Source: Lepisosteus oculatus
Lineage: Eukaryota; Chordata; Actinopteri; Semionotiformes; Lepisosteidae
NCBI RefSeq assembly: GCF_040954835.1
Contig: NC_090712.1
Coordinates: 9,061,284 to 9,125,283 of the forward strand
Reading direction: 5' to 3'
DNA: 64,000 nt
Shown: one piece after another, positions 1 through 13,200 of the stretch
Position numbering within the stretch: the first letter of the stretch is position 1
Layout: every line of letters begins with the position of its first letter
Translations under genes and position numbers: made by a program
The notes under the pieces: model-generated
Databases searched by the model: none
Told to the model about the DNA's origin: nothing
The model's input: the letters and a program-made list of their open reading frames with translations, nothing else

Positions 1-249
1 ACAGGCATTTCTTTCAAACCCCAAAAGGAACCACAGAATTTATGTGCTTCAGCGTCTTGTTTTGTTTCTTGCTCAGTGGTACCTGCACAATTAAAAAAGA
101 ATGTACAGAATTGTACATGTTTACAAGTTCGTTGCCTTCCTGTTGACTAGGACTTAAGTTCCAGCAACATTGGTTACCCTTAGAAACCATTTACATTCAC
201 GGTGCTGAGATGTTTTCTGTCAATTGACCGATTTTCTTCCTCTTGCTAG
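1..249 (+). other. Last intron of SPRED2 (3' part)
   Basis: This is non-coding AT-rich sequence that ends in a pyrimidine-rich stretch and an AG acceptor at 248-249, directly before the reading frame of the SPRED2 terminal exon. The upstream exons of the gene lie outside the window. I see no other feature here. Confidence 0.8.
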
Positions 250-918
250 TCCGTGCCCAAGCTGCCCCGTCACGTCAGTTTCCAAGACGATGACGAGGAG
301 ATTGTCCGGATCAATCCTCGGGAGAAGACCTGGCTGACGGGCTATGAGGACTACAGGCATGCGGCCGTGCGGGAGAAGTTCATTGACCCCGAGGAGGTCG
401 ACTCCTACGTACATTTTGCCAAAAGCGACGCCTCAAAGCACGATTACAACTACCCCTACGTCCCCAACTCTGACTTTGGCCACAAGGAGCTGAAGGGCAG
501 CGGGGGTGGTGGGGTGGTGAACACTCAGCCCCGATCTTTCAAGTCCAAGGCCAGGAGGCGGAAGGAGGATGGCGAGAGGTCAAGGTGCGTGTACTGCAGG
601 GACATGTTCAACCACGAGGAGAACGGGAGAGGCCAGTGCCAGGACGCCCCTGACCCTATTCGAACCTGCATCCATAGGGTCAGCTTCATGTGGTGCGCAG
701 ACAGCATGCTTTACCACTGCATGTCTGACCCCGAAGGGGACTACTCGGACCCGTGCTCCTGCGACACCAGCGACGACAGGTTCTGTCTGCGCTGGCTGGC
801 CCTGGTGGCGCTGTCCTTCCTGGCACCATGTATGTGCTGTTACCTGCCACTGCGGGCGTGCTACCAGTGTGGGATGGCGTGCCGCTGTTGTGGTGGGAAG
901 CATAAAGCAGTGGGGTGA
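250..918 (+). CDS. spred2: SPRED2, terminal coding exon (Sprouty-related EVH1 domain protein 2, C-terminal half)
   Basis: SPRED2 is a membrane-associated inhibitor of Ras-Raf-ERK signalling that acts with neurofibromin. The exon opens after an AG acceptor and reads about 222 codons to TGA at 916-918. The first part ([30 protein letters not shown]) corresponds to the KIT-binding region. From about codon 112 the cysteine-rich Sprouty (SPR) domain follows, with [36 protein letters not shown] and the [15 protein letters not shown] segment used for palmitoylation and membrane targeting. The end, [10 protein letters not shown], resembles the human SPRED2 terminus. The YEDYRHA and SYVHFAK wording favours SPRED2 over SPRED1 or SPRED3, and the neighbour ACTR2 supports this. 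The EVH1 domain must lie upstream of the window. No frameshift or missing key cysteine is evident. Paralogue assignment is from memory of the family. Confidence 0.95.
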   Translation, partial: SVPKLPRHVSFQDDDEEIVRINPREKTWLTGYEDYRHAAVREKFIDPEEVDSYVHFAKSDASKHDYNYPYVPNSDFGHKELKGSGGGGVVNTQPRSFKSKARRRKEDGERSRCVYCRDMFNHEENGRGQCQDAPDPIRTCIHRVSFMWCADSMLYHCMSDPEGDYSDPCSCDTSDDRFCLRWLALVALSFLAPCMCCYLPLRACYQCGMACRCCGGKHKAVG

Positions 919-3900
919 TAAGCTCTGTGTTTTCTTTCTTCTGAATTTCCAGATGGGGGGGGGGGGGCGATATAAAAGGCACACGGTGGCTTGAAGAATT
1001 TGTTTCCCCTCCAAGTGGATTTTTCTCCAGCCTCTGGCAAATGGAAACCTCCGTCTGTTTGGGCCTCTAGCGTCACAAGTCATGCATTATAAAGGACTAA
1101 CCAATGATTACTCATTTATATGTAACAGGTACTTTATATTTTTACACTGATTTGTTTTAAGAACTTGAATTTTTTATGTTGCGTGTGGTTGATGTGAGCA
1201 GAGTTTTAGTTTGGTGCTTTTGCTCTAGCTTGCCAAATGAAGATCCCTCATTTCTCCTTTTGCGAGCAAAGGTTATCGGCAGTTAACTGGCGTATATCCC
1301 CCTCCCTAAAAAAAAAAACACCCGATTCACCCAGACGTGGAGTGTATGCGTGCATTTCTGTGTGTGCATGTGCATTCGCCGTGTGCGCTTGTTAGGAAGG
1401 TGAAATGGAATGGTAGTGGTGTGTCACAGCATAGTATTTGTTACTAAATTGAAGCCGAAATTGCAACCTAAGCAGCTTAAATATAGACGTCCACCGTTTG
1501 TAATTCGCAGAACATCTTTAATAATTGATCCTAAGCAGGCTAACCTTTTATTGTTTTGAGAGTAAGTAATAGGTGTTTTAAGTTGTAATGTTTAATGTCT
1601 AAAGAAATCAACAGGCTTTTTTTCCTTTGAATTGAAATGCCAGCCATAGGGAATGGGGGAAAATAATATTGTCCCATAACATAAGCACACTCATGAATAT
1701 GAAAATGTGAGCAGCTGGAGTAAAGGTTAATCATCACTTGTAGTATTAAAGGTGCTTTATTGTTATAATGAAAAAAACGAAAACACTACGATTTGTTTTT
1801 TATTCAAAAATTGAGCCCATGTTCGGAAACACAATCTGTGCAAACCTAAAAATATTAACCCATTTAAGGTGGTGTGAGGCAGTTTTGTGATGAAAAAAAA
1901 GACTGTGACCTTTCCATTGTTTAACAGCATTATCTTAAAAAGATTTCAAAATCTTGGTTGTCTGATTATGAGGGGTTATTATTTTCATGTCATTTTGCCA
2001 AATTATTTTGAATGCATTTTTCTACACGCCCCCCCAAAATAAAGATGTAAAACATGTCTTGAATGTATTCAAAATACAACTTCGTCTTCTACGTTTTCCC
2101 CACATAAAAGTTAACTTAATATGTGGTACAAGCTACATGAAGCTCTTCCATTGGTGTGGTGAGTCTTCACTGATTAACCTTTATCAATATATCCGAGAGA
2201 GCAACACAGTTTTATTTTACCCATATTCAAAGCTTGTAATTAGCTTGAAAAGAGTATTTTTGTAATATATTTCAATAAATGTCCAAATTTTTTAAATTAA
2301 AAATAGCAATTATAGCTAATGGCATAGTACAATCTGAAGTTCTTATGCAGCTACCAGTGGTCTGTCAAAGTCAGTGGGGCTGTTCCTGCTAATTCTGCTT
2401 TCTGTAGGGATTGCCAATGGCAACAATGCCCATTGTCCATTAAAATGGTCTGAAAGCAGGAGAGAACACCCGCCCCTTCGAAAATCATGCATAGAGAATT
2501 ACTTGTCAGCCTTTGATTTACATAACTGTACCAGTTTTACATTTGTATACAGATATTTAGCTGCAAGGTTGAGCTCTTTGGCTCATTTTGTAACCCTATT
2601 CTTTAGCTTTTTGCTGCTTTTGGTGTTAGGCTTAAATATTGGTTACAAAAGAAAGGGATGAAATTAGTCTAGAATAGCTAATCAATAAGGGTGACATTGA
2701 AATTTGTATATAGACTATGTATGTGTGCATATATATATACATGCATATATATATGTGCATGCAATATGTTTAATAGAAACACAAACCAGCCTCAAAGTTA
2801 ATACTACCCTATGACCTTACATGTAGGACAACCTGTAAGGTTTTATCTTTGTAAGAAGCACAACACTAATACAAAGTTTAATAAATATTGTGCAAGTCAC
2901 TATGAAGTGCCCCAAACTTCTTGTCATGCATACGTTGGTATGCACTTAAGGTTTCTTTGTCCTGGTGTAAATCGATAGGTATTGAAAGTTCTCAGTGTAC
3001 TCACTTTCTGGTCATTGAAATTGTAATGGAAAAGTAGGAAAACAGGTGGATGGATTTTTGTATATAACGTTCTCATCGTCTCCCTCTCCCAAGGTCTCCG
3101 ATGTGTATTGTCATCCTAGTCAGCTTTGCAATACTGGCATCAGACATTGTTAGAGAAAAATTAAATTTTATTTTTGTATCTGTGGTAGGGAAGTTAACCA
3201 GAAGCATCTTCATCTGTTTGGTGCACAGTTTAGCTAATGCACACATTTAAATATTTAAAGAAAGTGCCTGAAGCATACTGAACATCTACTATCTCCTTAT
3301 ATACTAAAACAAAATAAAATAAACCCTGTTGTATTGATTAGTTTTGTTTTTTACAATAAGCATTTTTACCTCTGTAAAAAGCAAAAAAAATATATCAAGT
3401 GTATGATGTACATTTTTAGTTCTATTTTTTTTATTGTTTCTAATATGTATGATTGATGTAGCTCTTGCTTTACAAAAATGTACTGTGTAAATATCAACAC
3501 ATCATATCGAAATACCGGATCAATGGTCTGGCCAGTACGTAATTCTACATTTGTGTCATATGACATGTTATGTCTGCTTCCAATGTATTATGGCAGATAA
3601 GAGGGTAAAATAAAAATGAAAAGAAAAAAGTTCAAAATGCTTTGCTTTGGTGGTAAAGAGAAATTTGAGATTGTTTTTCCCTTTTTTATAGTTCCTGTCC
3701 ACAATGCGCAGAGTGCTTGTGGCAGTTTGTGTCTAGAGGTGTGGAGGTAACTAGTTTCTGCATGTTTGTTCTCTAGCAAATTAATTCTTCTTACGTAGGT
3801 CTTGCAACCACAGATACAGAAGTAGTTGAAGATAATATTAATATGCATTTTGGTCTGTATGTCTTTGTGTAATGTGGTAGAGTTACAGATTTGCACATGT

Positions 3901-4000
3901 GCCTTAATTGTAGAAGAGTGAAATGAACTTTTCACTAAGAATAACCACACCCAAGCATTTGGAAGGTGTTTGCGTGCTTTTTCACAATAAATTTGGCTCA
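919..4000 (+). other. spred2: Probable 3' UTR of SPRED2
   Basis: No coding exon is visible. Vertebrate SPRED2 mRNAs have multi-kilobase 3' UTRs. Candidate poly(A) signals AATAAA lie at 2274-2279 and 3986-3991, so the end near 4.0 kb is inference. Pumilio-type elements TGTANATA occur at 2705-2712, 3059-3066 and 3486-3493, and AU-rich ATTTA motifs are frequent, as expected for a regulated UTR. A run of about 12 G lies just after the stop (near 954-967), and a TA/CATG microsatellite lies near 2729-2762. Confidence 0.55.
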
Positions 4001-4352
4001 CCTCCTGGCCAGTGGACAAGGGGGCTGAAACAGCCCTGCAGCTGCCCCTTGGTCACTCCTCACTCTGCAGGGGTGGAGATGGGCTGGAGCAGAGATGCGA
4101 GGGAGAGGAGGGGATTAGGTACAGTATTAATAATGTTCAGGTGAGGTAATGGCATCAGGAGTGTATGACCACTCAGGCTCATTGAACTTGACTATTTCCA
4201 TCCCTCCAGAGCCTTCGATATAAATGTCATTTAAAATCTTTACCAGACTAGGTTTTATTTTCTTTACATGTATACCTGTGGTCTTGAAAGTTATGGCATC
4301 AATGCAATTCACATTGTTTTCAGTAATCCATAAATAATACTCCAGTTTTTCT

Positions 4353-4398
4353 CATACTGGAGCTTGGTGACTGTTAACAGTATCAAGCTCCACATATG
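4353..4398. repeat. Near-perfect palindrome (inverted repeat without spacer)
   Basis: Arms TGGAGCTTG and CAAGCTCCA flank an inner ACTGTT/AACAGT pair centred on GTTAAC, and CATA/TATG extend the outer pairing. Only a few bases near the middle are mismatched. There is no real loop, so it is more like a cruciform or a dimeric protein site than a microRNA hairpin. It lies just beyond the likely end of SPRED2. Function is unknown. Confidence 0.7.
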
Positions 4399-5919
4399 AA
4401 AGCATTTAAAGTTTCCCTCGCTAATTAGGTCAATTTTTTTTTCTCAGTGAGGAATAGAAACAAAGAGAAAAATCATTCCTGATATTCAAGATGAAGAGGC
4501 ATTGCTTTTGCATTCTCTGCAGAGAATTAAGAAGCCTTTCCAGTATCTGTCTTTTGTCTAGTTTTGTTAGCAGTTGCATATCTAAACGTGTGCCGGTAAT
4601 TAATCACCAGGTGCAAATCCCTTACTATGTGTGCGATTTCTTCAGCTTCACTCTGTGGATTTGCTATCTCATTCATTAAATATTTCCTGATCTCAACTCT
4701 TATGTTAAGGTTCACAGAGCTCAGCACCTGATTATTTTACTATTGTCGTTGACAGCAAGATTGACTTACTGGGCTGTCAGTATAGTCTGAAGGCTGCAGT
4801 TTATGGGCACTGGTCTAATGGTGGTCATGTTAGGCCTTTCTATTCAGTAGGGATTTCATATATAGTGGTAGCTTGGTATCCTTTACCTGAATCCAGGTTC
4901 TTATTTCCCACAGCATCTTACCAGGAAAGAGTGTTGAGATTATAATGTACCGCAGGGAGCAGCCTACAACAAAGGAAGAGCAGTGACTGAAAGTGTATTA
5001 TTCTGATGTGTTGGGCAGCTTCAAACCAGATTGTGCCTGTAAAGCGCACGCAAGAAGAACAAGAGCAGCTGTTAAGGGCACATGTTGGGGCTTAACTGAA
5101 ATTTCTCTCCAGAAAAAGAAGAAACATGCCTGTGACCTGGATTCACTCGTCTTTTTTTGGGGTGAAGCCTTTTTTTCTCCCTTATGTTTTTAATACTGTA
5201 CTTCTATTTGTATTAACATATACCAAACTTTTGTAGTTATACATTCTTCATACTTTATCTGTCCGTGACATCATATGTAACCTGAAGGAGCTGAAATGCT
5301 TTTGCTGACTGATATTCCCATTCTTTAGTACTGCAGTGTTGGGATGATGCTCTTACGATCAGTGGCAGGTGGGCTTTGTTCAGTATGCAAGATGTTTGTA
5401 TCTTTGTTTTTGTTGGCTGAGGAAAGTGCAATTAATTTTCTTTAAAAAGAAAATACTACTGCTTAGTTAAACCTCCTAAATTAGAAATATTCTTAAGAAC
5501 CTTGTTCTGCAAGGTTTATTAATTATACATATGAAAATTGTGCATATATCTGTTCAAATCCATCACAATAGAGTACATACAAGTATGTATAAGGAACTGA
5601 ACTTGAACTGCCTGCCACTGTACTGCAGAACACCATCAAATGTCTTGTGTGATTGATGGAAGCCAGTGTTTTGCTAGTTTTGCCCTCCTTCGGGATACTA
5701 CAGTTTTCAGTGAAGTTATTGCAAGCAGGTTAACCTACAACCTGCCAGCCAAAGACTGCAGCTACAACATGGCAATGGGGACAAAGGGCTCTGTTATAAC
5801 TTGGCCCTGGCTTCCCCCATCCAGCTGATGAAGATAAACAGCATGTCTGCCAGCTCTAGAAGTTATCCCACTCAAGGTTGTGGAAACTGCAGATGTGGAG
5901 CTGAACTTGCTACCCTCTC

Positions 5920-5935
5920 ACTGCCCCCTGCTAGC
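5920..5935 (-). promoter_or_regulatory. CTCF-like motif
   Basis: On the minus strand the bases read CTAGCAGGGGGCAG, close to the vertebrate CTCF core CCASYAGRKGGC. It is intergenic between SPRED2 and ACTR2. This is a motif match only. Confidence 0.4.
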
Positions 5936-8900
5936 TCTTTATCTTTGTCGTAGTCCAGTTATTTCTGTAAGATTCCCTTTGGAGGGAACATTACACTACA
6001 CACATCAGGATGTTATTGTGCACAGATAACAGCAACCTCCACATCCTCTGATAGGTAGGAAAAAAATTCCCACACAATGTAAAACGGCCAGTATTGCCTT
6101 GTTCACTCATCGCTCCTTATCTCGCAAAAACGTTAGTGCAGCCGCCCCAGCATTTAAAAAGTGTCTTCTGCTCTGTCAGGTGAAATCTCAGTGCTGAATT
6201 TGAGCTCATGTTGTAACTGAAAAGACTGATAGCTGCCATTATTTAGGCCATATTCAATGTTGAGATTTGGAATGTAATTTGTGAGAAAGTTGGTCTTGGA
6301 AGAACAGGACACATGTCAGCAGCAGTATGAAAAAAAATTAAAAGGGGAGAAGAAAACATTTTCTTCTTTTCTCATTTTTCCCCCCTCAAGAGTTTTGTCT
6401 ACTTTGTGGAACACGGGAATATGCTTGTTATTTTTTTGTATTTTTACAAATGGAATCTCATTGTCCTTTAACTCAGATTGACTCAGAAGTGTGGGACGTG
6501 ACTGGTGAGGAAACGGAAGAGTTTGAGTAATATTGATTTTTCAGATGCCAAATGAGACATGGTGTGGTTATGGTCAATGAGGGAAGGCTGGCCATCAGAC
6601 AGAGATGTATTCAAAACCATGGAGAAGCCAGAAAATGAAGCAAACTAAGGTCGGGAGCAAAGATGAACACTAGAAAAGTAACACTTTTGTCTTTATTTTG
6701 GAATTAGATGGCAGTGAAATATCTAAGAATTTGGCTATAAATTAAACAAACAAACTGGCTAATATCAGCAATACCTTTGCATACTCCTGTAAATTTTCAC
6801 CTGTACTGAAAAAGTATGTCTTTTTCTGCCCGTCATAATATTCAGGTGCAGAAAAATACTTGAATACGGCACACTGCTTTGTGCTGTATTGGTCTGTGAT
6901 TATATAGAAAGTGACCCTTCTCCCTTTCCTGGCTCTAGTTTTAATTGCTGGCTGAACTTGGTGCCAGTGTCAGTTTTGTGTGTAGACCTCAGATTACGGA
7001 GCACTAATATGACATTATCACAATCACATTATCTGTTCCCCAGACCCACTGGAAAAACAGCCTCTTGAGGATGGACTGAAGTGGGTTGGTGCACTGGATT
7101 TTCACTGCAGCCGGCATCGCGTTTTAATAAAGTGTTAAAACAGACAATCAGAGGGACTAGCCAGCAGACTTTCCGTAATATTGCTCCCAAACATCCTTGC
7201 AGCCCCAAATGGAATGATGTCATTTTTTTTTACATGGGAGAAACTCAGTGGAAATGATACCGTGTTGTTGAAAACATGCTTTCTGTGTCAGACTCAATCT
7301 TAACTTTCAAATCCTGCATCTTAGCATGTCATCAAACATAAATGAGGAACGTTTTTAAATGAAATTGTTTATCCAACCAAATTCGAACCCATCAAAGTTA
7401 GTTTTGACTCAATTATGACTTGAAAAAGACGTCAAGTTACACTTGACAGATCTATTCAGGCCTCATTTAAATAGGCCCCAGATTGTCTGCCTGCTCCTTT
7501 TGTTTACATGGATGAAATCTGAAACAAATGTGAACATGATACCCCTCTGTCCCACCACTCCTTAGGAAAGCAGCTTTATACTCTGACTGAGCAATGTGTG
7601 CTATTCTCCTGCTCTCTACACTGAAATTAACTTGATGCAAACCGCACAGTAAAAGAGCAAGGTTAACTCCAAGCATGCTTTTTATAGTGTGGCTTTATAT
7701 AGCTGCCCCTTTTCACTAATTGGCCTTTTCTCTGTATGGTTACTTTGAATTCCTAATGATCAGTTTTAGCCTGGGCAAGCGCACAAAGAAATAGAAAATT
7801 GTCATTTTCTGCTTCCCTATTCTTTTTTTAAACTGCAACCTTTAACGGCGATCTCCCATCAAGTGCATACATGTTCTCTCTGCTTTTCTTGTAACACAAA
7901 ACAAGCTGCTTTTCCTCTGAACTAACCCATAATTCTGTTATGGTGACTGATAGGACTTGGCTCTTTATTAAGGTTGGAATAGTAATATTGTCCAAGAAGG
8001 CACAAAACTAATGCCTTACTCTAGTTTTATGTTTTAAATCCCTTTGAAGACAACAAACAGGGAGACTGCCAATTAGGAGAGACTACTTCTGTTGAACACT
8101 TATTTTGTGGTTTCCAGGTGCCAGGAAGAAATGTGATGAGACAAGTGATGGTAGGTGTCCCGTGACAAAATAGTCTTCACAAAACCTTTTTTTTTAAATA
8201 TTTTTATGAACATTACAAATTGAACTTCTAAATGTCATCTGTTCTCTAGTTGTAGGAACATTAGCGAAGTCAGTCTCCTACACGTAGTGCCTGTCTGGAG
8301 TCTCCAGTATTCTGGCATGTTTACATTTCCTTTGTCCATCTGCAGTTTTTTTTTTCCAGAGTCTTTCTCTGTTTATCCTCTGAAAAGTATTTCCTTCCTT
8401 CCTTTACATTGAGCTCCTGAACTCTCCAGGGCCTCTGTTTGATAGTCTAGCATGTAATTGTGCTCTCCTGCTTCAGAAACACGGATTATTGAGGCTTCCT
8501 CAGCCTGCCTTCCCAGCACTAGATACAGAGAGAGTGTACTGCCAGAGGTTTCAACACAGCCGCGCATTGTCTGACAAATCTGGGAAACATCCATGAATGT
8601 ACTTAATAGCACTGAGTGTACTGAGTGGGCCCAACGTATACTCAGACCTACTATAAAAAAATATATTCCTCATCTTTCCAAGAGTAATACCATTCTAGAA
8701 ACCACAAATTTGAAAATGAAAGGTTATTTTTTAAATTCTGTCTTTCATAAACATGACCATAATAAAAATATGAAATCATACTTTTGGCTTATAAATATTT
8801 GACTGGAATTTAAACTGTTATTTCCCTGGGCGTCATTTATTCACTTAATGTCACAGCTCCTCGAGAAAGATTTTTGATCTTGCCATGCACTGGACTTATC

Positions 8901-9849
8901 CACACTTTCACAAGTGGCATGTCATAAGCTGCTGACATCTCATTTGTAATGCTGTACAGATGTTATGACTTTGTTTTGCTTCGGATTAGAGATTCTAACT
9001 AAGCTCTTATATGTTTGGATTAAGTTTGACAATAGAAACTGCCAATAAAAATTGGGTTTTCAATGCTCAGTCTGTTTTAAAGTTTGCAGATGAAAGGAAA
9101 GTAGTTCTGCATCATTTCACAGAATCAAACATGTTGTTTGGCAGTCAAATCTAATTGGAAAAAAATGTGCAAGTGCTTAAGAGGTGTCCATACTTCTGTG
9201 CAGCAAACTGTGTAAACCTCAGTCACTTTTTATAACATTGGTGCCATTATAATGTATAAGTGAAAAGAAACTTGTTTTTTTCCATTTAATTTTTTTTTCT
9301 GGCAAAAATCAAAGTGGAAAAATGTTAATGTAGCACAACTAAAAATAAACAACTGGAAAGATGTTGTTGGGCACGCCTGTGTGTGTGCACTGAACCTCCT
9401 TTTCCAAGTTTTCCCTAAAATATTTCTGCTGGTCGGTATAGCACGGATGTATACTCACTCAGTGTGAAGTGCAATGCAAATACAGTGGCTTGAGAGTGTC
9501 TGGCAGGTTTGGGAGGATGTCTGACAAGAGGTGGGAATGGGCTGACTGTTCAAGAAGAGCCTTTTCCATCACTCCCGCCTGAGCTGTGCCTTTCCCCTGC
9601 CCCTCGTCTCCACCTGCACAGCGTGGTTAGTGGGCTCCCCGCTCCACTATTCATGGCCTGCTGTTTGCTTTAGGTAATTACACAGCATACATGAGACCTG
9701 GCTGCACACAATCTGCCTTTTCTTCCATGTGGCTGTTGAACCTCTCAGGATTAAACGGCAAGCATGCTGCAGGACGTTCTGCAAGCAAGGGGAAAATGTC
9801 AGAAAGCAGTCTGGGCGTGTATACCGTCAGAATGGTATCATGGTTTTAA

Positions 9850-10010
9850 CAAGTGGTTGGCACGGCAGTTCCGCAGCTCCAGGGCCCCGGGTTCGATTCT
9901 TGCCTCGGGTTGGTGGAGTCTGCATGTTCTCCCACATTTGCATTGATTTTCTGCAACTCTGGTTTCCTTCCATCCTCAAGGATGTACTGGCTTGATTTGA
10001 CTGGTTGTTC
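9850..10010 (+). mobile_element. tRNA-derived SINE fragment
   Basis: The segment has the wording of a very common fish interspersed repeat: GGCACGGCAGT, then CCGGGTTCGATTCTTG with a tRNA B-box-like core (GGTTCGANNCC) near 9890-9900, then GGAGTCTGCATGTTCTCCC and GGTTTCCTTCCATCC. It is degenerate and internally shortened. The element at 12408-12715 is the same family in the opposite orientation. The family name is not assigned. Confidence 0.65.
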
Positions 10011-12407
10011 AAAAGTTTCCTGTTCACTGTAGCCATGCAGGAGGACACTATCCCTTCCAGGGGAAGATCATTCATGTGCTCTTGGTACAATGTGGGGGGT
10101 AGTCTGAGTTTTCTTAGCAACCGATCCAAAACACCCTTCTGCTTGGAATGCAGGTAATTTAAGAGACTGAATCTCTATCTTTTACAAGTTGCTCTGCCTC
10201 CAGAATTTATCATCATTATATTGAAAGGTGACTCAGGTATAAATCCCGCATTCTCTTAGGCAGGCTAAACTGTATGCGTATATCGGACTCTGGACCATGA
10301 AGAAGGCAAGAGCTAGTCTAAAGTATGGGAGTATAAGCAATATCATTCTGGGTTTCATTTCCATTAGAAAGTGACACATTTAAAGGACTGTGCAACCTTT
10401 CACAAATCTAAGTTGCATTACTATCCTGATGGTGAGAAGCCTTTTGTTAATTTGAACATTACTCTTTAAAAAATGTCTCTCCTATTTGGATTTAAATGGA
10501 ATATTGTCTCCTGCAGTAGTTGACATCAACTCTTACTAAATAGGCGATTTAGTTCTTATGCAATAACATCAAGAGTATCATTGTCATCTTGGCCAAAACA
10601 ACAAAAGCTTTTAATCAACATCCAAAATCTTTATTTTTCAAAAAGCATGCATGTATAAATAGGTTTCTTTTGACGGTCAGTGTTGTTAACATTATGGGGA
10701 CAGGCTGGATTTTCTATGCGACGATAAGCTCTCCTGTTTCTGTATTTTAAATTCTTTAGAAAATAGTTTTATATTAACCTTTGATTTGGCGTAGCCTTAA
10801 CCAGCTTTTTCGCGAGGCCGTTTAGCAGTTTAGTTCCCATACCCATGAAAAAGCATTTCAACAATGAGAATCAAGGCCAATCCCAGGATAATGTAGGATG
10901 CCATGCATGACGTTTGCACAACTGGCACTTCATGCTTTTTTTTTCCACCCACAAAGTTCAAAGGCTTTGCTAAACCCCCTTCAGGTCCCCGATCCCACTG
11001 AAGCAGATCCACCCAGTTTTAAACAAGACTGCTTTTAAAACTGAAAAACAAGCACAGGTCCACCACTTCGCTGTGCCGTCATTCCATCTCTGCTTTCTAA
11101 ACTATCGTGGGAGAAGATTTAAAAAAACAACTACTTTACCTGCACTGTAATTCACACCTCCCGGTCACATATGGCTAATGGACGTTTGGACGGAGTATAG
11201 CGAGCAGGACAAGCATGTTACCTTTATGGAAGTTTATGGCCAGAAAAGGAGGGATAAATTTCTAACAATTATAATGGCAGGACTGTCTCATTAGTAGGTA
11301 GGAGTACATGTTCAGCCAAGGAGGAACCCTTACATAGGTTCACAAATGTACCTGGAAAGCCCGTGGCTTGTAAGGAGTTCAACAGCCTGCATCACCAAAG
11401 CACAGCAGATTAGATGCCACCTAGTGTTCATGAAAACACCTCATTTAACAGCTACATTTTTAAATTTGTTGTATCAAAAATTGTTTTCTTACAGTGCAAC
11501 ATCCATCTTCTAAGAAAATGGGATATTTGTTTATGCTGTAAATTAGCCAGAGAAACTACTGTAACTATAGTGTAATAACCTGGGCGATTCTGCAATTTTA
11601 GGATGTGTTTAGCTCATAACTGTAGGGAGAGGTGTGCCAACAGTGGGGTTCCCTCTGCAGATCAAGGAGGTATTTGGCTGACAACACCATTACTTACCTG
11701 TTGAATATTATGTCATGCTTGGCTATCCTTGCACGTGAAAGGTTTGATCACCTTGCTCTGGGTACCCTGTAAGGGCCCAAAAGAGAAAACAGAAAGCCAA
11801 ATAACTCCAAACCAAACAACGCTAACCGTAATGAACAAGTGGAACAGGGTATCGGGGGCATTCCTACAGAAGACTCTCACACTATCCATAGTGATTCCGG
11901 AAATCTTTTTCTGGCCTATTGATTGTGGAGTCCCGATAAAGTACGAGCGGGACTGTAAAACAAAAAAGTTCACCAATGCACATTCCTGCAGATCTCCATG
12001 AGGCGTGCGTGAAAACACTCATGAACACACCCGACCTGCTGAAATGAGGTATTTCGGTGTCATTTCGATTTATTTCCCCTCGTGTCTGAAAAGTACAAGA
12101 TCCCTGGGCCCCGGGCGACACAGCTGTGATCCTGCGATCCTGCGGTGGTGCCATCGGAGCCCCGGGCCACACGCCCCGCTGAACGGTCTCCAGGGAAACC
12201 GGGAGAGCGCAGAGCGGAGCACATCTGGGGCCAGAGTTCCACAGTCTGGCCTCTCCCTCCTCTGTCAGCCACATCAAAGTCAACACACTCAGTTCTGCTG
12301 GAGTGCTTCACAATACTCCAGCCTCGCCAACCCCCTAAACCTACAGCCATCCACAGTCCAACACTTGGTTTTGTTTTTCCCCTGGTGCATATGATTTAAT
12401 TTTGTTT

Positions 12408-12715
12408 CCATTTTCTAACCGCTTTATTCAATAGGGGATCGCAGGGGAGCCGGAGCCCATACGGACAAGCAACAGGACAGCAGGGCAGGATACACCCCAG
12501 ACGGGACGCCAGTCTGTCGCAGGGCAGACGGACATGCTCTCACCAGGGCCAATATTCCCAGAAGCCAACTAACCTTCCAATATGTTTTTGGACTGTGGGA
12601 AGAAATCGGAGCATCCAGAGGAAACCCACACCAACATGGGGAGAACCTCCAAGCTCCGGAATCGAACCCAGGCCCCAGCGCTGACTACCGCGCTACTGCA
12701 CCACCCCTATGATTT
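12408..12715 (-). mobile_element. tRNA-derived SINE, same family as at 9850, minus orientation
   Basis: The plus strand carries TTTTCTAACCGCTTTATTCA, then GGATACACCCCAGACGGGAC, CCAGTCTGTCGCAGGGC, CCAATATTCCCAGAAGCCAA, TTTTTGGACTGTGGGA, GGAAACCCACACCAACATGG and finally GGAATCGAACCCAGG, the complement of a B box. This order matches the widespread fish repeat read from its 3' end, so the promoter end is at the right. It lies just downstream of the probable ACTR2 poly(A) site. Confidence 0.75.
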
Positions 12716-12997
12716 CAATTCATCATTAAAGGAAAACATGCCTCTTTCCCAAGATTGTGGTCAGAAGAAAATAAAAACATTTTTACATTATTAAAACAAC
12801 AGTCCTCCTAGAGTTGTTTCACATTTCCTAAAATAATCACTCTCCCTGGGGTCAAAACAATCCTCTGCACACATTCTGTAAAAATAAAACACTTCTTCAC
12901 GTTCATATTTGCATTCCTACACCGGTTTCCAGTTAGAAGGAGCCCTAGGACAGCCCACAATAAACTACAGCCAAGGGTTATGTATAAATCACTTTGC

Positions 12998-13003
12998 TTT
13001 ATT
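12998..13003 (-). terminator. actr2: Candidate poly(A) signal of ACTR2
   Basis: TTTATT on the plus strand is AATAAA on the ACTR2 sense strand, about 1 kb after the stop codon. The SINE copy downstream of it would fall outside the mRNA. A further AATAAA near 10631 could serve a longer transcript. Confidence 0.5.
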
Positions 13004-13200
13004 TAAATCGGCATTAGGCAGTTATGCTATGAACAAAAAAAGATCCAGTTACAGTAACTGCACTGGATACACGTTTATGCAAAACTGAATATGAAGTGCC
13101 TCCAATATACACATGAGAGCCAAACAAACTTAAATACCAGCTTTTACAATGCTTCCATGTCTAATGACACCGATTTGTTATCAATATTACAAACACGTTA

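Larger units (their letters stand above)
4001..12407. other. Intergenic region between the 3' ends of SPRED2 and ACTR2
   Basis: The two genes are tail to tail here. I find no convincing exon, RNA gene or long open reading frame. Short open frames, including a 60-codon one on the minus strand at 10830-11012 that ends in a hydrophobic segment, lack supporting context. The stretch holds a palindrome at 4353-4398, a CTCF-like motif near 5920-5935 and a tRNA-type SINE fragment at 9850-10010. A GC-rich patch of unknown nature lies at about 12090-12260. Part of the left side could still be SPRED2 UTR, or conserved non-coding elements that one sequence cannot reveal. Confidence 0.6.

Noticed and set aside
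4353-4398. Reading the palindrome as a microRNA precursor
   Set aside because: It has no loop and the arms are shorter than a normal pre-microRNA.
9886-9902. Calling tRNA genes from B-box-like sequences at 9890, 12650, 19800 and 50840
   Set aside because: No cloverleaf can be made around them. At 9890, 12650 and 19800 they sit inside SINE-like repeats. At 50840 no A box accompanies the motif.
10830-11012. Minus-strand 60-codon frame with a hydrophobic C-terminal segment
   Set aside because: It is a short, isolated frame without promoter, homologue or splice context; hydrophobic stretches arise easily in AT-rich DNA.
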